A DNA stretch of 41,343 nt from Gnetum montanum. Lineage: Eukaryota; Streptophyta; Gnetopsida; Gnetales; Gnetaceae. Below are positions 1 to 9,848 of the stretch, piece after piece. The notes beneath the pieces were generated by a model that saw only the letters and a list, made by a program, of their open reading frames with translations, was not told the DNA's origin and did not search any database. Position 1 is the first letter of the stretch; every line of letters starts with the position of its first letter. The stretch is taken from NCBI GenBank assembly GCA_015680685.1, contig MNCI01011387.1, forward strand, positions 66,630 to 107,972. The letters run 5' to 3'. Both the position numbers and the translations under genes were made by a program.

Positions 1-530
1 AGTCATGGGGGATGCCACCACCAAGGCAACAATATCCTTATCGGCAACTGGATCCATATGGCTATTACGTGTAGCAGCCAATCTCTCCAAGTGACTCTGT
101 TGGTCACATGACACCACAACGTCACTACCAAGCTCAGGAGTATTATAGGACTCCTTCTCCTGGGAGAGACAACCCATAGAAATACCATCCTCCAAATCCA
201 TTTGCAACTCTCACACCGATAGCTCCATTACCACCCACTCCAGCAATATAAGGGGAACTCCCACTCAACCGCAGCAACCCAATGTCACGAGGGCTGTGAA
301 CCCTCAAACCACGGTTGGTTCTGACAACCTTATGCAGAAAAGATCTTTCTTGAGAACCAACAATCCAACCAAGCCCTCACCATCACAAGCGGTTGAACAT
401 CTGAACACCTCCCTATCAAGTAAGGCTTTGGGGCCTCCTTCGACCCAAAAATTAAGCGTAACGCACATGATTATGTTAACACATGTCGTTATGGACTAGA
501 TTAAGGTGGGCCACCTTCCTAGGAAATTCT
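1..530 (+). pseudogene. gag C-terminal region of element A (decayed)
   Basis: The frame starting at base 3 reads a Pro/Gln/Tyr-rich linker (MPPPRQQYPYRQ, then DPYGYY, PSDSVGHMTPQ, PPNPFATLTPIAP) broken by amber and ochre stops at CAG and CAA positions. This is the flexible segment between the capsid part of gag and the protease in this family; element C has the same segment at about 29600-30020 on the minus strand with similar wording. Gag forms the cytoplasmic particle in which reverse transcription occurs. The N-terminal capsid part lies outside the window. No zinc knuckle is visible in this part. Confidence 0.7.
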
Positions 531-1250
531 CTGATCCTGGAAGTCGTCTAATCTATCTCCAAGTTGCTGGGAATGAACCATGTAAGGCTCTTCTAGACTT
601 AGGTTCCGGAGTCAACCTAATATCACAAGAGATGTATAAAGCCTAGAACCTGCCTCCATTGAGGAAGAGTAATATTTGCTTAGAGCTGGCTGACCAGTCC
701 ATCACTGTTCCATTGGAATTGGTGGAGAACATTGTTACCATTGTGTGTGGGTGGTCGTATCCAGCTGATTTCCTAGTGATACAAGTAAACAACGGTAAGG
801 GGGACTTCCCAATAATAATGGGAAGAGCATGGCTAAGTACCATAGATGCACGCCTAGGAATCCATGATCTTTTCTTGGAAATATCCAAGAAAAACACTTT
901 TGGAATGATCAAGAAGAAGAAAGTTCCATGCATTGCATACAGTGACACGGGGTGCCATTGCATGTAGAAATCATGGGTTATGCAAAGTTTAGCATTGCTT
1001 GCATGCAATCGGTGTGCACAAGAAATTAATATACAAAAGTGCCTATATGCAGAAGCCACATGACAAGAAGACACTCAGTGGCTAATGGTTGATCAAGAGA
1101 GCAACTCACTAATATGCATGGAACTAACTAAGGGAATAGCTAGTGCTTACATTGAAAGCATAGATACACTGGAGCAAGTTTGTTGCCAACTTCCAAGCTT
1201 TAACCTTGAAAACATCAACTGGGGGAAGTTGGAAATTATTGAGAGACTTA
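531..1250 (+). pseudogene. aspartic protease of element A (decayed)
   Basis: This is the retroviral-type aspartic protease that would release gag and pol domains. The active-site loop reads ALLDLGSGVNLIS at about 590-630: the catalytic Asp is kept, but the following Ser of the DSG triad is Leu. An amber stop follows in MYKA*NLPP. Downstream come the conserved LELADQSITVPLELVEN, the flap-region strand, and FPIIMGRAWLSTIDARLGIH, the C-terminal hydrophobic-Gly motif. The longest open piece is 659-967. Between about 968 and 1250 reading becomes patchy before the pol linker. The same protease occurs at about 29105-29370 in element C, where the catalytic Asp is lost. Confidence 0.8.
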
Positions 1251-2260
1251 AATAAGAGCACCTAGATTTGAAATCATTGCCCATTGGTTTGGAGTATATG
1301 ACCCTCGAGAATGAAAAACCTATGATCATCAATGTAAGGCTTGTTCCCAAACAAAAAGAAAGAATGCTGAAAGTGATAAACAAGTGGTCAAAATCCTTTG
1401 CCTAGTCATACCCCGAGTTAATTGGAATAGATCCTAGGATATGCCACCATAGGATTTACATGGACCCCTCCATGAAACCTTGAAAACAACCGTAGAGGCG
1501 ATTGAACCTAAAATTGAAACAAATAGTAAAAGAAGAAATAGAACAACTTCTTAAGGCTGGGTTCATATATTCCATTGTTGATAGTGAATGGGTTATCCCT
1601 TTGGTGATTGTGCCTAAAAAGGGCAGAAAATGAAGGGTGTGTATAGATTTTAGGTTGCTGAACATGGCAACATTCAAGGCTCACTTTTCGTTGCCATTCA
1701 TTCACCAAGTCTTAGACACCATAGCATGGCATGGCATCACTATTATAGTTTTCTGGATGGCTATAGTGGATACAACTAAATACAGATAGCACTAGAAGAT
1801 CAAGCCAAGACAATGTTCACCAGCCCTTGGGGAACATTTGCATATAAATAAATGCCATTTGGCTTATGTAATGCTCTTGCCACATTTCAACGCCTAGTTC
1901 TAAATAGAGTGAAAGTCTTTATTGATGACTTCTCCACTTATGGAACAAGCTTTGATCAAGCTTTGGACCAATTAGAGTAAGTGCTGAAAAGATGCGTAGA
2001 AATCAACTTAAGGCTCAATTGGTAGAAAAGACATCTAATGGTCCAAGAAGGCATAATACTTGGGCATAAGATTTCACATTCAGGAATAGAGGTAGACCCA
2101 GATAAACTTAGGGTCATCCAAGGAATCACCCGACAATCGAAAATTGTCAAAGACATTCGATCATTCCTTGGACACACTAGCTACTATAGGAGATTCATTA
2201 AGAACTTCTCCAAGATTTTCAAACTAGGTAGAACTAACGAAGAAGGATGCACCATTTGAA
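1251..2260 (+). pseudogene. reverse transcriptase of element A (decayed)
   Basis: The pol linker (LKSLPIGLEYMTLENEKP) leads into RT: ICHHRIYMDPSMKP, EEIEQLLKAGFIY, LVIVPKKGRK, VCIDFRLLNMATFKAHF, then after a frameshift near 1740 DGYSGYN, SPWGTFAYK and MPFGLCNALATFQRLVLN. The catalytic box is VFIDDFSTYG at about 1917-1945, a variant of the usual YMDDF. A block of roughly ten residues just before it is missing compared with element C. The thumb and connection follow (MVQEGIILGHKISHSGIEVD, RSFLGHTSYYRRFIKNFSKI). RT copies the element RNA into DNA in the cytoplasmic particle. At least six in-frame stops and two frameshifts make this copy non-functional. Confidence 0.88.
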
Positions 2261-2760
2261 TGGACCCGAGAATATGAACGAGCATTTCAAACTCTGAAAT
2301 AAAAGCTTGTGGAAACTCCCATTCTACAAGCCCCTAACTGGTCCAGACCATTCCATATAATGATTGACACATCCAATTATGCCTTAGGAGCCATACTTAC
2401 ATAATTAGATGAACAAAAATGTCCTTACTACATCCATTGTGCAAGTAGGAGTATCGCTGGTGCACAACTTAACTACACAACTACAGAAAAAGAATGAATG
2501 ATTGTAGTGTTTGCACTAGATAAGTTTAGGCACTATGTATTAGGTTACAAAGTGTTCATCCATATGGATCATAGTGTAATTAGGTTCCTCATGAACAAGC
2601 CAATGGTTAGCCCTCGTATTATACGATGGCTGGTAATCCTATAGGAGTTTGATTGAACGATGATCTATCAAAAGGGCACCGAGAACATAGTTGCAGATCA
2701 TTTATCTCGGTTGTACTGGGACAGCAAAGAGGACGAATATGCCATATCCGATCATTTTCC
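2261..2760 (+). pseudogene. RNase H of element A (decayed)
   Basis: This is the gypsy-type RNase H that removes the RNA strand during reverse transcription. Visible motifs in order: FEWTREYERAFQTL, MIDTSNYALGAILT (first catalytic Asp region), YYIHCASRSIAGAQLNYTTTEKE, FALDKFRHYVLGYKVFIHMDHSVIRFLMNKP and the terminal ENIVADHLSRL. Stops appear at QEFD and EKE positions. Sequence and order match the minus-strand copy at 27148-27690 in element C. It is joined directly to RT upstream and integrase downstream, as in all Ty3/gypsy pol proteins. Confidence 0.85.
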
Positions 2761-4095
2761 TGATGACCAACCCATGGAAAAAAATTTGTATAGTAGCATT
2801 CTCACCTATCTTCTTTCCCAACAAACACCACAGGAGCTAGACTTTAGGAAGAAACAACAGTTTCTTCACAGAACCAAGTACTTCATGGAGATCAATGGAG
2901 AACTTTACAAAGTCTATTCTGATGGCTTGGTTTGATGGTGTGTGCACGATGTGGACCAATTAAGAGTTCTCCAAGATGTTCATGAGGGTCCTTGTGGGGG
3001 TCACTATGCAAGGAGATGAACTACTACTAAGATCCTGCTTGTGGGATATTACTAGCCAACATTATTTCAGGGCGTCCATCAATTTGTCCAATCCTGGGAG
3101 TGCTGTCAATGTAATGGGGGAATGACTACTAGAATGGAGGGTCTATAATAATGTATTCAACCCTTAAAACCCTTCGACATTTGGGGAATAGACTTTATGG
3201 GGTCCATTACACTAATGTCAAATGGAAAAGCTTACATCATTGTTGTTGTTGACTATCTAACGAAATGGGCTGAAGCAGCTATTGTTACGGACTGCATATC
3301 ATTTACTGCTACATGATTTATGCAACAACAAGTCATAAATAGGTTCAGTATGCCACGTGCACTTATCTCGGATAATGGAACACACTTCACGGGTGCAACC
3401 TTTTGGAAGTTGATGCAACGCTTAGGGGTTGAACATAAATTGACTAGACCTTATCACCCTAAGTTAATGGCCAAGCTGAGGTTACTAACCGGGAGATTAC
3501 TAAAATATTAACAAGAACAATTAGCAAATATAGGCGAGATTGGAGCACTAAACTAAATGATGCTCTTTGGGCATACTGCTCCACTTGGAAACTCCCTATA
3601 GGCTATTCAATTCAAGCCAAGCTTCATACACTATCCATGGCATGTGACCTCCACGTTGACCTTGATCTAGAACAAAAACAAAGATTGGAAACTCTAAATG
3701 TGCTAGACGAAAACCAATTGGTTGCCCTGTCATCAAATGAGTTGCACAAGGCACATAAAAAACAACATCATGACTTAAAAATTTGAAAGGTTAAGTACCA
3801 ACCAGGAGATAAGGTCTCTTACTGGAACCCCACACATGTGCCACAACGCAAAAAAATTCAAACATTGTTGGAAGGGCCTTACATCATTCATACAACCTTT
3901 CCCTCAGGGGCCATGACTATATACAAACCTGAAAGCCCTGATAAGAGATTACTGGTCAATGTGCAACAAACCAAACCCTTCCATGAACTTAGAACAATTG
4001 GTGCACATAATACCTTTAAGAGAGGACGAACTCGCTCATTATTTCGGATATCTCCCTTTCAACTTAGTCATGGGGGAGCTGGCCACCTATGTTGA
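2761..4095 (+). pseudogene. integrase of element A (decayed)
   Basis: Integrase inserts the cDNA into nuclear DNA. The N-terminal HHCC zinc domain is seen as DVHEGPCGGHYARR followed by CCQC near 3110. The core shows FDIWGIDFMGSI (first catalytic Asp kept), KAYIIVVVDYLTKWAEA and ALISDNGTHFTGATF (second Asp kept). The frame shifts by one base around 3460, after YHPK; the segment carrying the catalytic Glu continues in the next frame (NGQAEVTNREI). The C-terminal domain (GPYIIHTTFPSGAMTIYKP at about 3877-3935) is the usual GPY/F-like module that touches target DNA. Stops are scattered throughout. The coding trace ends at about 4095. Confidence 0.87.
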
Positions 4096-5980
4096 TCAAT
4101 CAAGGCCCTCAGTTTCTTTTTAAGTTTTTATTTTACACATTTTTGTTTTGCAAATTTCTTTAAATTTTCTTGTTTTTTTTTGCAACATTGTTCATGCTTT
4201 TTCATTTCTTTGTATGTTTTTTTATCTTGTTTTGTTAGGATCATCACCTAATAAGTGCTCCTGATGGTGGTATGAATTGTAGTCCATTAATTGCTAACGT
4301 TTGATTTTTACCTTTGAGTTATAATGTTGATACTAAGGTATGATTTTTTTGATATAACAGGCAATGAGTCCACGTCATCCATGCATCCATGAATTTCTAT
4401 GGTCTCTCTTGGCTTGGAACTGTACAACCCCTTTCTTTCAATAATAAGAATTATCAATGAATTGGTGACTGGGCACTTCTTGGACTAAGGAAGGAGTCAA
4501 AGATTGAAAAGGGCGTGACTTCAAGGGGATTTGATGCATTTGTGCTGGCCATTCTCTTGGGTGCTTGGATGTTTTCTTCTTGAGTTTTCCTTACCATTCT
4601 GATGATTTCTCTATTATCAGGAAGCTGAGCCAATAAAAATAATAAGCCTTTGCATGGTGTGGTTCTCATGCAAAAAAAATAAAAAAAAGAAAAATAAAAA
4701 AAAAAGAAAAAAAAATAATGAGAATTCAAAGCACACCCCTTAGATGAAATAATCATCTAAGCTACAAGCATTGGTTATGGAACTAAATCAACATGTTCCC
4801 TCTAACTAAGGCCCTTTCTCGCTTCCTACTTTCTCCTTTTTCATTTCGTCGGAATGGTGGTAACTTGTTGGCGGAAGCATTCTTGTTACTTCAGGGGGAT
4901 GGATTAGCCAAATGTATTAATGCAAAGTCACTAAATGTGGATTGTTTGAGGCTGGACTTGGAATGAGATCTACTAAGTCACATTAACCATTAATACACAA
5001 GGCTTGTTCTTGAGATTCCATTCCATTCTCTTCTTTCCATCATTCTTTCTCCATTTTGTACCTCATTGCTGGTTATATCAATAGTCCATATTTTGGTTGA
5101 TGCATTATTTTCTTTTTGGTAAATTTTTGTGGTTAAGACTTTAACTCTTGCTTCCAAATGACATTTCTAGAGCCTATGGACTCTTTGAATGTGGGATTGT
5201 CAAGGCATTAAGGGCATGAGCCTACTTTGGGAAGGACCCACTGGCATTCCTATTTGGTGCATCAGTTAATTTCTTTCCCTTAAACATTTCTGTAATCAAC
5301 ATTTATTTTGTTCATTTCCATCTCTAACATCCATTTCATCAGTTTTGCCATTGTTTATTTTTCTCCATCTTTCTTATTCCTTATCTTTTTCCATTCTCTC
5401 GCTACCGGAGGTTTGCTCTTAGTCATGAGGGTCCTGGTCCAATTTTTTCGATTTTCTCTAAATCCCTACACCTTGGGTAGCCACTAGTGTTATATCTCTA
5501 GATCCGCATCAGCCATACCACAACTTAGCCAATGGATCTTTCACCAAAGCAAGGTATCAACTGCATTGTGATTCATTTACCCTTACTAATATAAGATTGT
5601 GTTGTGTGTGCAGATGGCAATCATATACCAATGGATTGGATCCAGAGGGAAGAATTGGAATGGACTAGTGCTAAAGTAGTTATGCAAGGAACGAGACTAA
5701 TGGCGCACTTATGGATGGACAACGAAAAGCACAATCTTGGCATCAGCAACAACAGACTTCTTCCTTTCTCTCTCTCTTCTCTCTTCTCTCTCAGCTACCA
5801 AATAAGGCTGGATGTCAAATGTGTATAGTGTTTACTCTTGTTTTCATGAACACTAATTTTGTCATGTTTTATAATGATGATCCATTCATATGTCACCCCA
5901 TTCACCATTAGTACCATTCAAGTTAATAATCCCATACCTTTCCAGTATTTTGTAAGGAACTTGAGGATGAGTTTTCATTC
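4096..5980 (+). other. post-pol non-coding region of element A
   Basis: There is no convincing protein here. The stretch holds T-rich DNA (4110-4240), an A-rich tract (4669-4723) and blocks conserved with element C in the opposite strand: CTACAAGCATTGGTTATGG followed by CCTCTAACTAAGG (about 4760-4810), a CATTCC/TCCATCAT block (5020-5050) and ATGAGCCTACT near 5215. At 5401-5420 the sequence GCTACCGGAGGTTTGC matches the splice-donor-like CTACCAGAGGTAAGCC of element C (about 23966-23981). At 5583-5613 a branch-point-like TTACTAAT is followed by GTGTTGTGTGTGCAG and ATGG, a good splice acceptor. The long post-pol reading frame seen in element C is absent; the frame after the acceptor is short and not recognisable. 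Confidence 0.65.
4669..4723 (+). repeat. A-rich low-complexity tract
   Basis: This is an imperfect run of A with scattered T and G in the post-pol region. Element C has two copies of the adjacent block (TGTGCTTTGAATTC plus ACCACACCATGCAAAGAC) on its opposite strand at about 25020-25160, so the tract marks a length-variable, slippage-prone point of this family. Confidence 0.7.
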
Positions 5981-5993
5981 AGTCATGGGGCTA
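5981..5993 (+). other. polypurine tract region of element A
   Basis: AGTCATGGGGCTA lies immediately before the 3' LTR start TGATGAG. The G run is where plus-strand DNA synthesis would be primed. The equivalents in elements C and E are GTTGTGGGGGTA and GTCGTGGGTGTA, always followed by TGATGAGTC. Confidence 0.6.
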
Positions 5994-6602
5994 TGATGAG
6001 CCGCGATATTGTGTATGCGATATTGTAGCCCACCGAAACATCTATAAATAAGTGGCAGCTCTCCTTTTTTTAGACATCTAGAGTTAGTCCCTTAGCCAAA
6101 CTATAGTAGTTTTACCATTCCAGAGTTAGAATAATTTCCATGTACCCGCAGTAGGAGCCTCAAAGTGAACGGATCTTTATTCGAGCAAATTGTACCTGAG
6201 CACACATTTGTGTATGGTAATAAAGACAAACTTTCTGATAAACCTTACAGCATATGGACTAAGCTAAATAGGATTTAATTATTATTAAATTTTTAAATGC
6301 TTTCCTAGATAATCAATCTCTCTCAACCCTTGACTCTCCTAGTTAAGTGCATTNATTTAGTTCTCTTCACCTTTCCCTATTAGCATAGGCATTAAAAAGA
6401 TAAAAGTTATAAAAATCACATACCTCAAACTTACGTAACCATACAACTGTGACAATACAAGTGTGTTTGGGAGGACAACGATTGATTAACCTTAAGTGTT
6501 CCATTAAGGCGCATAAGCACTTAGTCCTTGGAGTTCGATCGGATTGCGCGTGAGATGCTCGTATTCGTATGGTTGAGTGTAGGGGTACCTCGCCACTCAT
6601 CA
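5994..6602 (+). repeat. 3' LTR of element A (609 bp)
   Basis: It starts TGATGAGCCGCGATATTG and ends GTACCTCGCCACTCATCA. The ends align with the solo LTR at 9849-10584 (TGATGGGACGTGATATTG ... CTCACCACTCATCA) and, inverted, with the LTRs at 17263, 32061, 33147 and 39525. The very short U3 contains GCGATATTG twice, then TATAAATA at 6043-6050. AATAAA at 6219-6224 is a likely polyadenylation signal. Compared with the solo LTR it lacks the triple TTGGTAA-type repeat of the middle region, which explains its shorter length. The right flank is CCAAT; the left LTR lies outside the window. Confidence 0.88.
6043..6050 (+). promoter_or_regulatory. TATA box in LTR of element A
   Basis: TATAAATA lies 49 bp into the LTR, right after a duplicated GCGATATTG word. 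The same box and position recur in all other LTRs of this superfamily in the window, so this is the element's own RNA polymerase II promoter. Confidence 0.7.
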
Positions 6603-8045
6603 CCAATCTAGAAACTACCCTAGAAAAAATAACATTTTCTTGGCCTCCTCCATTAGTCAAAACATGAATCCATTCCCTAATAAGCAAACATCTTAGACCA
6701 ATCCAAAATAACAATTTTCTAGGAGGATGGTCTTCTCTATTTATGTTCCCCATGAATGCATGTGAATTTAATTTAGAAACTCCCTTAATTTTGGAAGCAT
6801 TAGGATTACCTATTTGAAGGGCTTGGCTTGATGTCTCCTCCACCTCCATGGTTTGCACATATTTACACTTGGTTTTATTGTGAAGTAAAGATTCCTATTG
6901 CATGTGTCTCCATTCTTCACACTTAAAGAACTAGATCTTTAATGAGTTGCTACCTTGAGCCTTGCCCCTCTTTCCTTGGTTATTTTTGGCTTTACACTTC
7001 TCATCATCCTTCTTTGTCTTCTTGTCATGGCTTCCATCTTTCTCTTCATATTTGGACTTGGATCCCTTGTCCTTCTCCTTAGAAGTTTGTGTACTCTTGT
7101 TATTGAATTCACTATGTTTCGTTTTTTCCTTGAGTGTCAAATCATAAGTCTCATAAGTAGTTTGTGGCTCATAAAATGATAACTCTTATTAATACGTCAT
7201 TTTGATACCTCCTAGAAATATTGAAGCCTATTCATACTATTCCCAGTTCACTTTATCTTGATGGAATAGACCACAAAATTCAATGTATAACTCTTTGACA
7301 TCCTTCTCATGTTGCCTTAGGAATTTGAAATTTATAACGATTTCTTTCCTTTGATGAGACTATTCAATTTTTTTTCTTAACTTGTATTTCATTAGATTTC
7401 AATCTCTAATGGATTGATCATTTTGTATTTCATAACACTAGGACTTCTTTTTCCACCAAGGAGAAGCCATATCTTCTAATCTAGATTTAGTAATGAGTAA
7501 CCTCAAGTGATCTGTTACCTCTTCCTACTCAAAATGCTTTTCAAGTATCTTCAACCAACTTGAAAAAGCATTTTTATCATATACACCATTGAAAGTCTTC
7601 AACTCAATGTATGAGAATCTTGTAACATTTTTAAATACTATAGTAAGCCTTACCTTATTCTCTTCATCAAGCTTACCATGAGAAGAAGTAGTGGCCACTA
7701 ATAAAGCTCTTGGAATTACAACATGAGGAACTGGATTCCATTTCATTGGAATATTGGGTTGAAGTGTTCCTCCACTTTCATAGTTGGATTATTCTTCCTC
7801 ATCATTTTCTTCACCTGGCTAAGAAACTTCTTCATCATCTAAACATGAATGCTCATAATCTCTGTGTGTTGAAATATGGCTGAGACCTACATTCCTATCT
7901 ACCTTTACACTGATTTTATCCAATTGAGCAACCATTAGTTGAAAGGTAGACTTCATCCTCTTTATGTTTTTGTTTAGGGTTTGCACCTATTTCTTCTTAG
8001 GCCTCAATTGAATTTGATAGAATCTCCAACCAGAATTCCCAAGCA
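6603..8045 (-). pseudogene. gag of gypsy element B, interrupted by element A
   Basis: On the minus strand a decayed gag can be followed from about 8040 down to the element A insertion point. It shows an acidic N-terminal linker (SCLDDEEVS, EENDEEE), the capsid motif LKTFNGVYDKNAFSSWLKIL at about 7540-7600, LEDMASPWWKKKS, a Lys-rich stretch (7000-7140) and a degenerate CCHC zinc knuckle FFKCEEWRHMQ*ES near 6905-6940 in which the first and last Cys are changed. After the knuckle, VSKLNSHAFMGN and DHPPRKLL follow. Gag binds the element RNA and builds the particle. The rest (protease to integrase) should lie to the left of element A, outside the window. It is a gypsy lineage different from elements A and C, judging by the PBS and gag wording. 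Confidence 0.75.
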
Positions 8046-8059
8046 ATAATCAACCCTAA

Positions 8060-8071
8060 GCTTTGATACCA
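8060..8071 (-). other. primer-binding site of element B (initiator Met tRNA type)
   Basis: The minus strand reads TGGTATCAAAGC, one mismatch from TGGTATCAGAGC, the complement of the 3' end of plant initiator methionine tRNA, used by many copia and chromovirus-type gypsy elements. It lies just upstream of the gag remnant and just downstream of a plausible LTR end, so it fixes the orientation of element B. Confidence 0.75.
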
Positions 8072-8079
8072 ATAACTAT

Positions 8080-8990
8080 TGGAGCATGTTCACTCCACTA
8101 TAAATTAACCTTCAAACCTACTAAATTCAAATATTATGAAAAGATAAATAATGTGATTGAAAATGAAAAAACTAGCTATCTTTAACTATTGAAAGAAGAT
8201 TACATTAGTATTCCAAAATACACAAAATGTCCAAAAACCTCTCAAAAACACTCAAATGATGCTGCAAAGTATGAGGTTCTACAACTAGCTAACGATTATC
8301 CTTAATTCAAGGCACAACTAGATGATATCAACTCATATAAGCATATAATAGATACACACATAGGCCAAACACACATAATTTAACCAAATAGCTGTAACTA
8401 CACTCACACTTGTGCTCTCATGCCTTGACTCTCATCTCATGACATTTGATTATCTTACAAGCATGAAACAACACCAATATTTATTGGAAAAGTAAGATAA
8501 GAAGTCTAGAAAACCTACCTCAAGCTTAACTTAAAGATCCTACGATGTTTCTATCTTTTCCTCCATCAATTTAACTATTTTTCAAATTGGAATAGGTAAT
8601 TTTGAAAGTTTCCTTGCTCATTTGGATCATCTTCAGCCTTCCCTAAATGTCTCATTGAAAAACATAACTTGCAAGTAAGACATCTCATCCATGCCTAAGA
8701 TGTTTCCATTGTAACTAAGATGCCTTAGCCTAACTTCAAGTGTCTCAGCTAAGATGCCTTACCATTTTGTGAGATGTCTCATAGAAATCTAAGATGTCTC
8801 ATTTGCTTTTGAGACATCTTGCTTGAGACTTCATCAACTCTGCAAAGATGTCTTCCTTTTATCTAGGATGTTTCCTACAAGTTCAAATCTTAGCCAAGAT
8901 GTTCCTTGACTTCCAAGATATCTCTCTAGAGTCAAAAAGCCTGTAAAAATTACTATATGAAAGCCACAAGGGAATTCCTTGCATGATATT
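8080..8990 (-). repeat. probable 5' LTR of element B, right end unclear
   Basis: The DNA immediately upstream (in element orientation) of the PBS must be the 5' LTR. The plus-strand TTGGAGCATG at about 8079 is the probable inner LTR end. I cannot find the partner LTR because the 3' half of element B is outside the window, so the outer boundary near 8990 is only a guess. The segment contains the AAGATGTCTC repeat cluster (8640-8925). Confidence 0.4.
8640..8925. repeat. dense cluster of AAGATGTCTC-like decamers in both orientations
   Basis: The word AAGATGTCTC and its complement GAGACATCTT, with one- or two-base variants, recur more than a dozen times at irregular spacing (for example GAGATGTCTCATAGAAATC, AAGATGTCTCATTTGC, TTGAGACATCTTGC, AAGATGTCTTCC, AAGATGTTCC). 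It is not a simple head-to-tail satellite. By analogy with the short repeats upstream of the TATA boxes in the Athila-like LTRs here, it may be an LTR enhancer array. Confidence 0.7.
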
Positions 8991-9843
8991 AGTATGAGGA
9001 TGTGGATTAGTGTGTGATGAGATATCTTGGAAGAAGTTATGAATTAATCTTTACTATGATGCATTAGTGAGGCTCCTATCTCAATTCTTATTCTAAGAGT
9101 GGGAGAGCATAGGTGTATTCGTCCCTATGATTGGTATGTGGCATAGGTATGTATGTTGCTATAGCCAGTTCTCTAGAAGGCTAGTCATTGTGGATCATAG
9201 GTTGATGAACCCTAGCCCTAGTTAGGTAAATAAAAGACTATTAAAAGACCTATAGGAAAATAATTGATTATGAGTATAGATGGAAATGTTTCACATGATA
9301 CACTGACTTTAGATATGCTAGTGACTATATGGGTTATGTATACATGTTGGTATAGAGACCACATGGGTTATGTGTATATGTTAGTATTGCTTTGTGAGCT
9401 ATAGTAATGGTAATATATCTTATGAATAATCTATGGATGTGTGGTCTATGTAATGCTTGATGGTATAGTATGGATACAAATGCATGGGTGTGATAGCGGA
9501 AAGACATGTGGTGTAAAAAGTGTGTGATGGATATATGGTTGATTATGCCTAACAATGAATATATTTGTAACTTTGTATTAGTTATCTGTTCACTTTAGTA
9601 AGAACTATGTTAATACTGTGTGTAATATTGTATGTGCATGTTTTGCGTACAGTCTGTGTAAGACTGACTATTGATGTAGGTTTTTTTATACTCCATTCCT
9701 CTCCTCCAATATTGCACTTATTGGTCATTTACAAGAAAAGTGTAAAGGCTTTCACTAAATTTTATACTAACTTTATTTAGTTGTAGGTGGAAATTGTAGG
9801 AGTGTAGGAGAACACTAAGAGAGTTGAGGAGAGGGATATTTAT
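8991..9843. other. non-coding DNA between element B and the solo LTR
   Basis: AT-rich, G/T-biased sequence with a locally repeated ATGGGTTATGTxTATxTGTTxGTAT word (about 9329-9390). I see no coding trace on either strand. It is probably decayed LTR or untranslated transposon DNA, but I cannot assign it. Confidence 0.5.
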
Positions 9844-9848
9844 GAGTT

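Larger units (their letters stand above)
1..6602 (+). mobile_element. Athila-like Ty3/gypsy element A, 3' part
   Basis: This is an old, plus-strand LTR retrotransposon truncated by the window edge. In order it holds a Pro/Gln/Tyr-rich gag tail, protease, reverse transcriptase, RNase H, integrase, about 1.9 kb of non-coding post-pol DNA, a purine tract and a 609-bp 3' LTR. The domain order PR-RT-RH-IN is diagnostic of Ty3/gypsy. The protease and linker wording (ADQSIT, FPIIMGRA, ICHHRIYMDPSMKP) is that of the Athila lineage. The homologous element C on the minus strand matches it from gag through the post-pol region. The element lies inside the gag of element B; its right flank begins CCAAT, the expected copy of the target duplication. 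Many in-frame stops and several frameshifts show it is dead. Confidence 0.9.

Noticed and set aside
4454-4756. Minus-strand frame of 100 codons with a Phe run
   Set aside because: The Phe run is the A-rich tract at 4669-4723; element C does not keep the frame.
6520-6560. GTTCGATC-type box resembling a tRNA T-arm
   Set aside because: It is part of the conserved LTR end found in all family members; no acceptor stem or anticodon arm can be drawn.
6367-6858. Minus-strand open frame of 163 codons
   Set aside because: It joins the end of the LTR of element A to the gag of element B by chance; it is not one gene.
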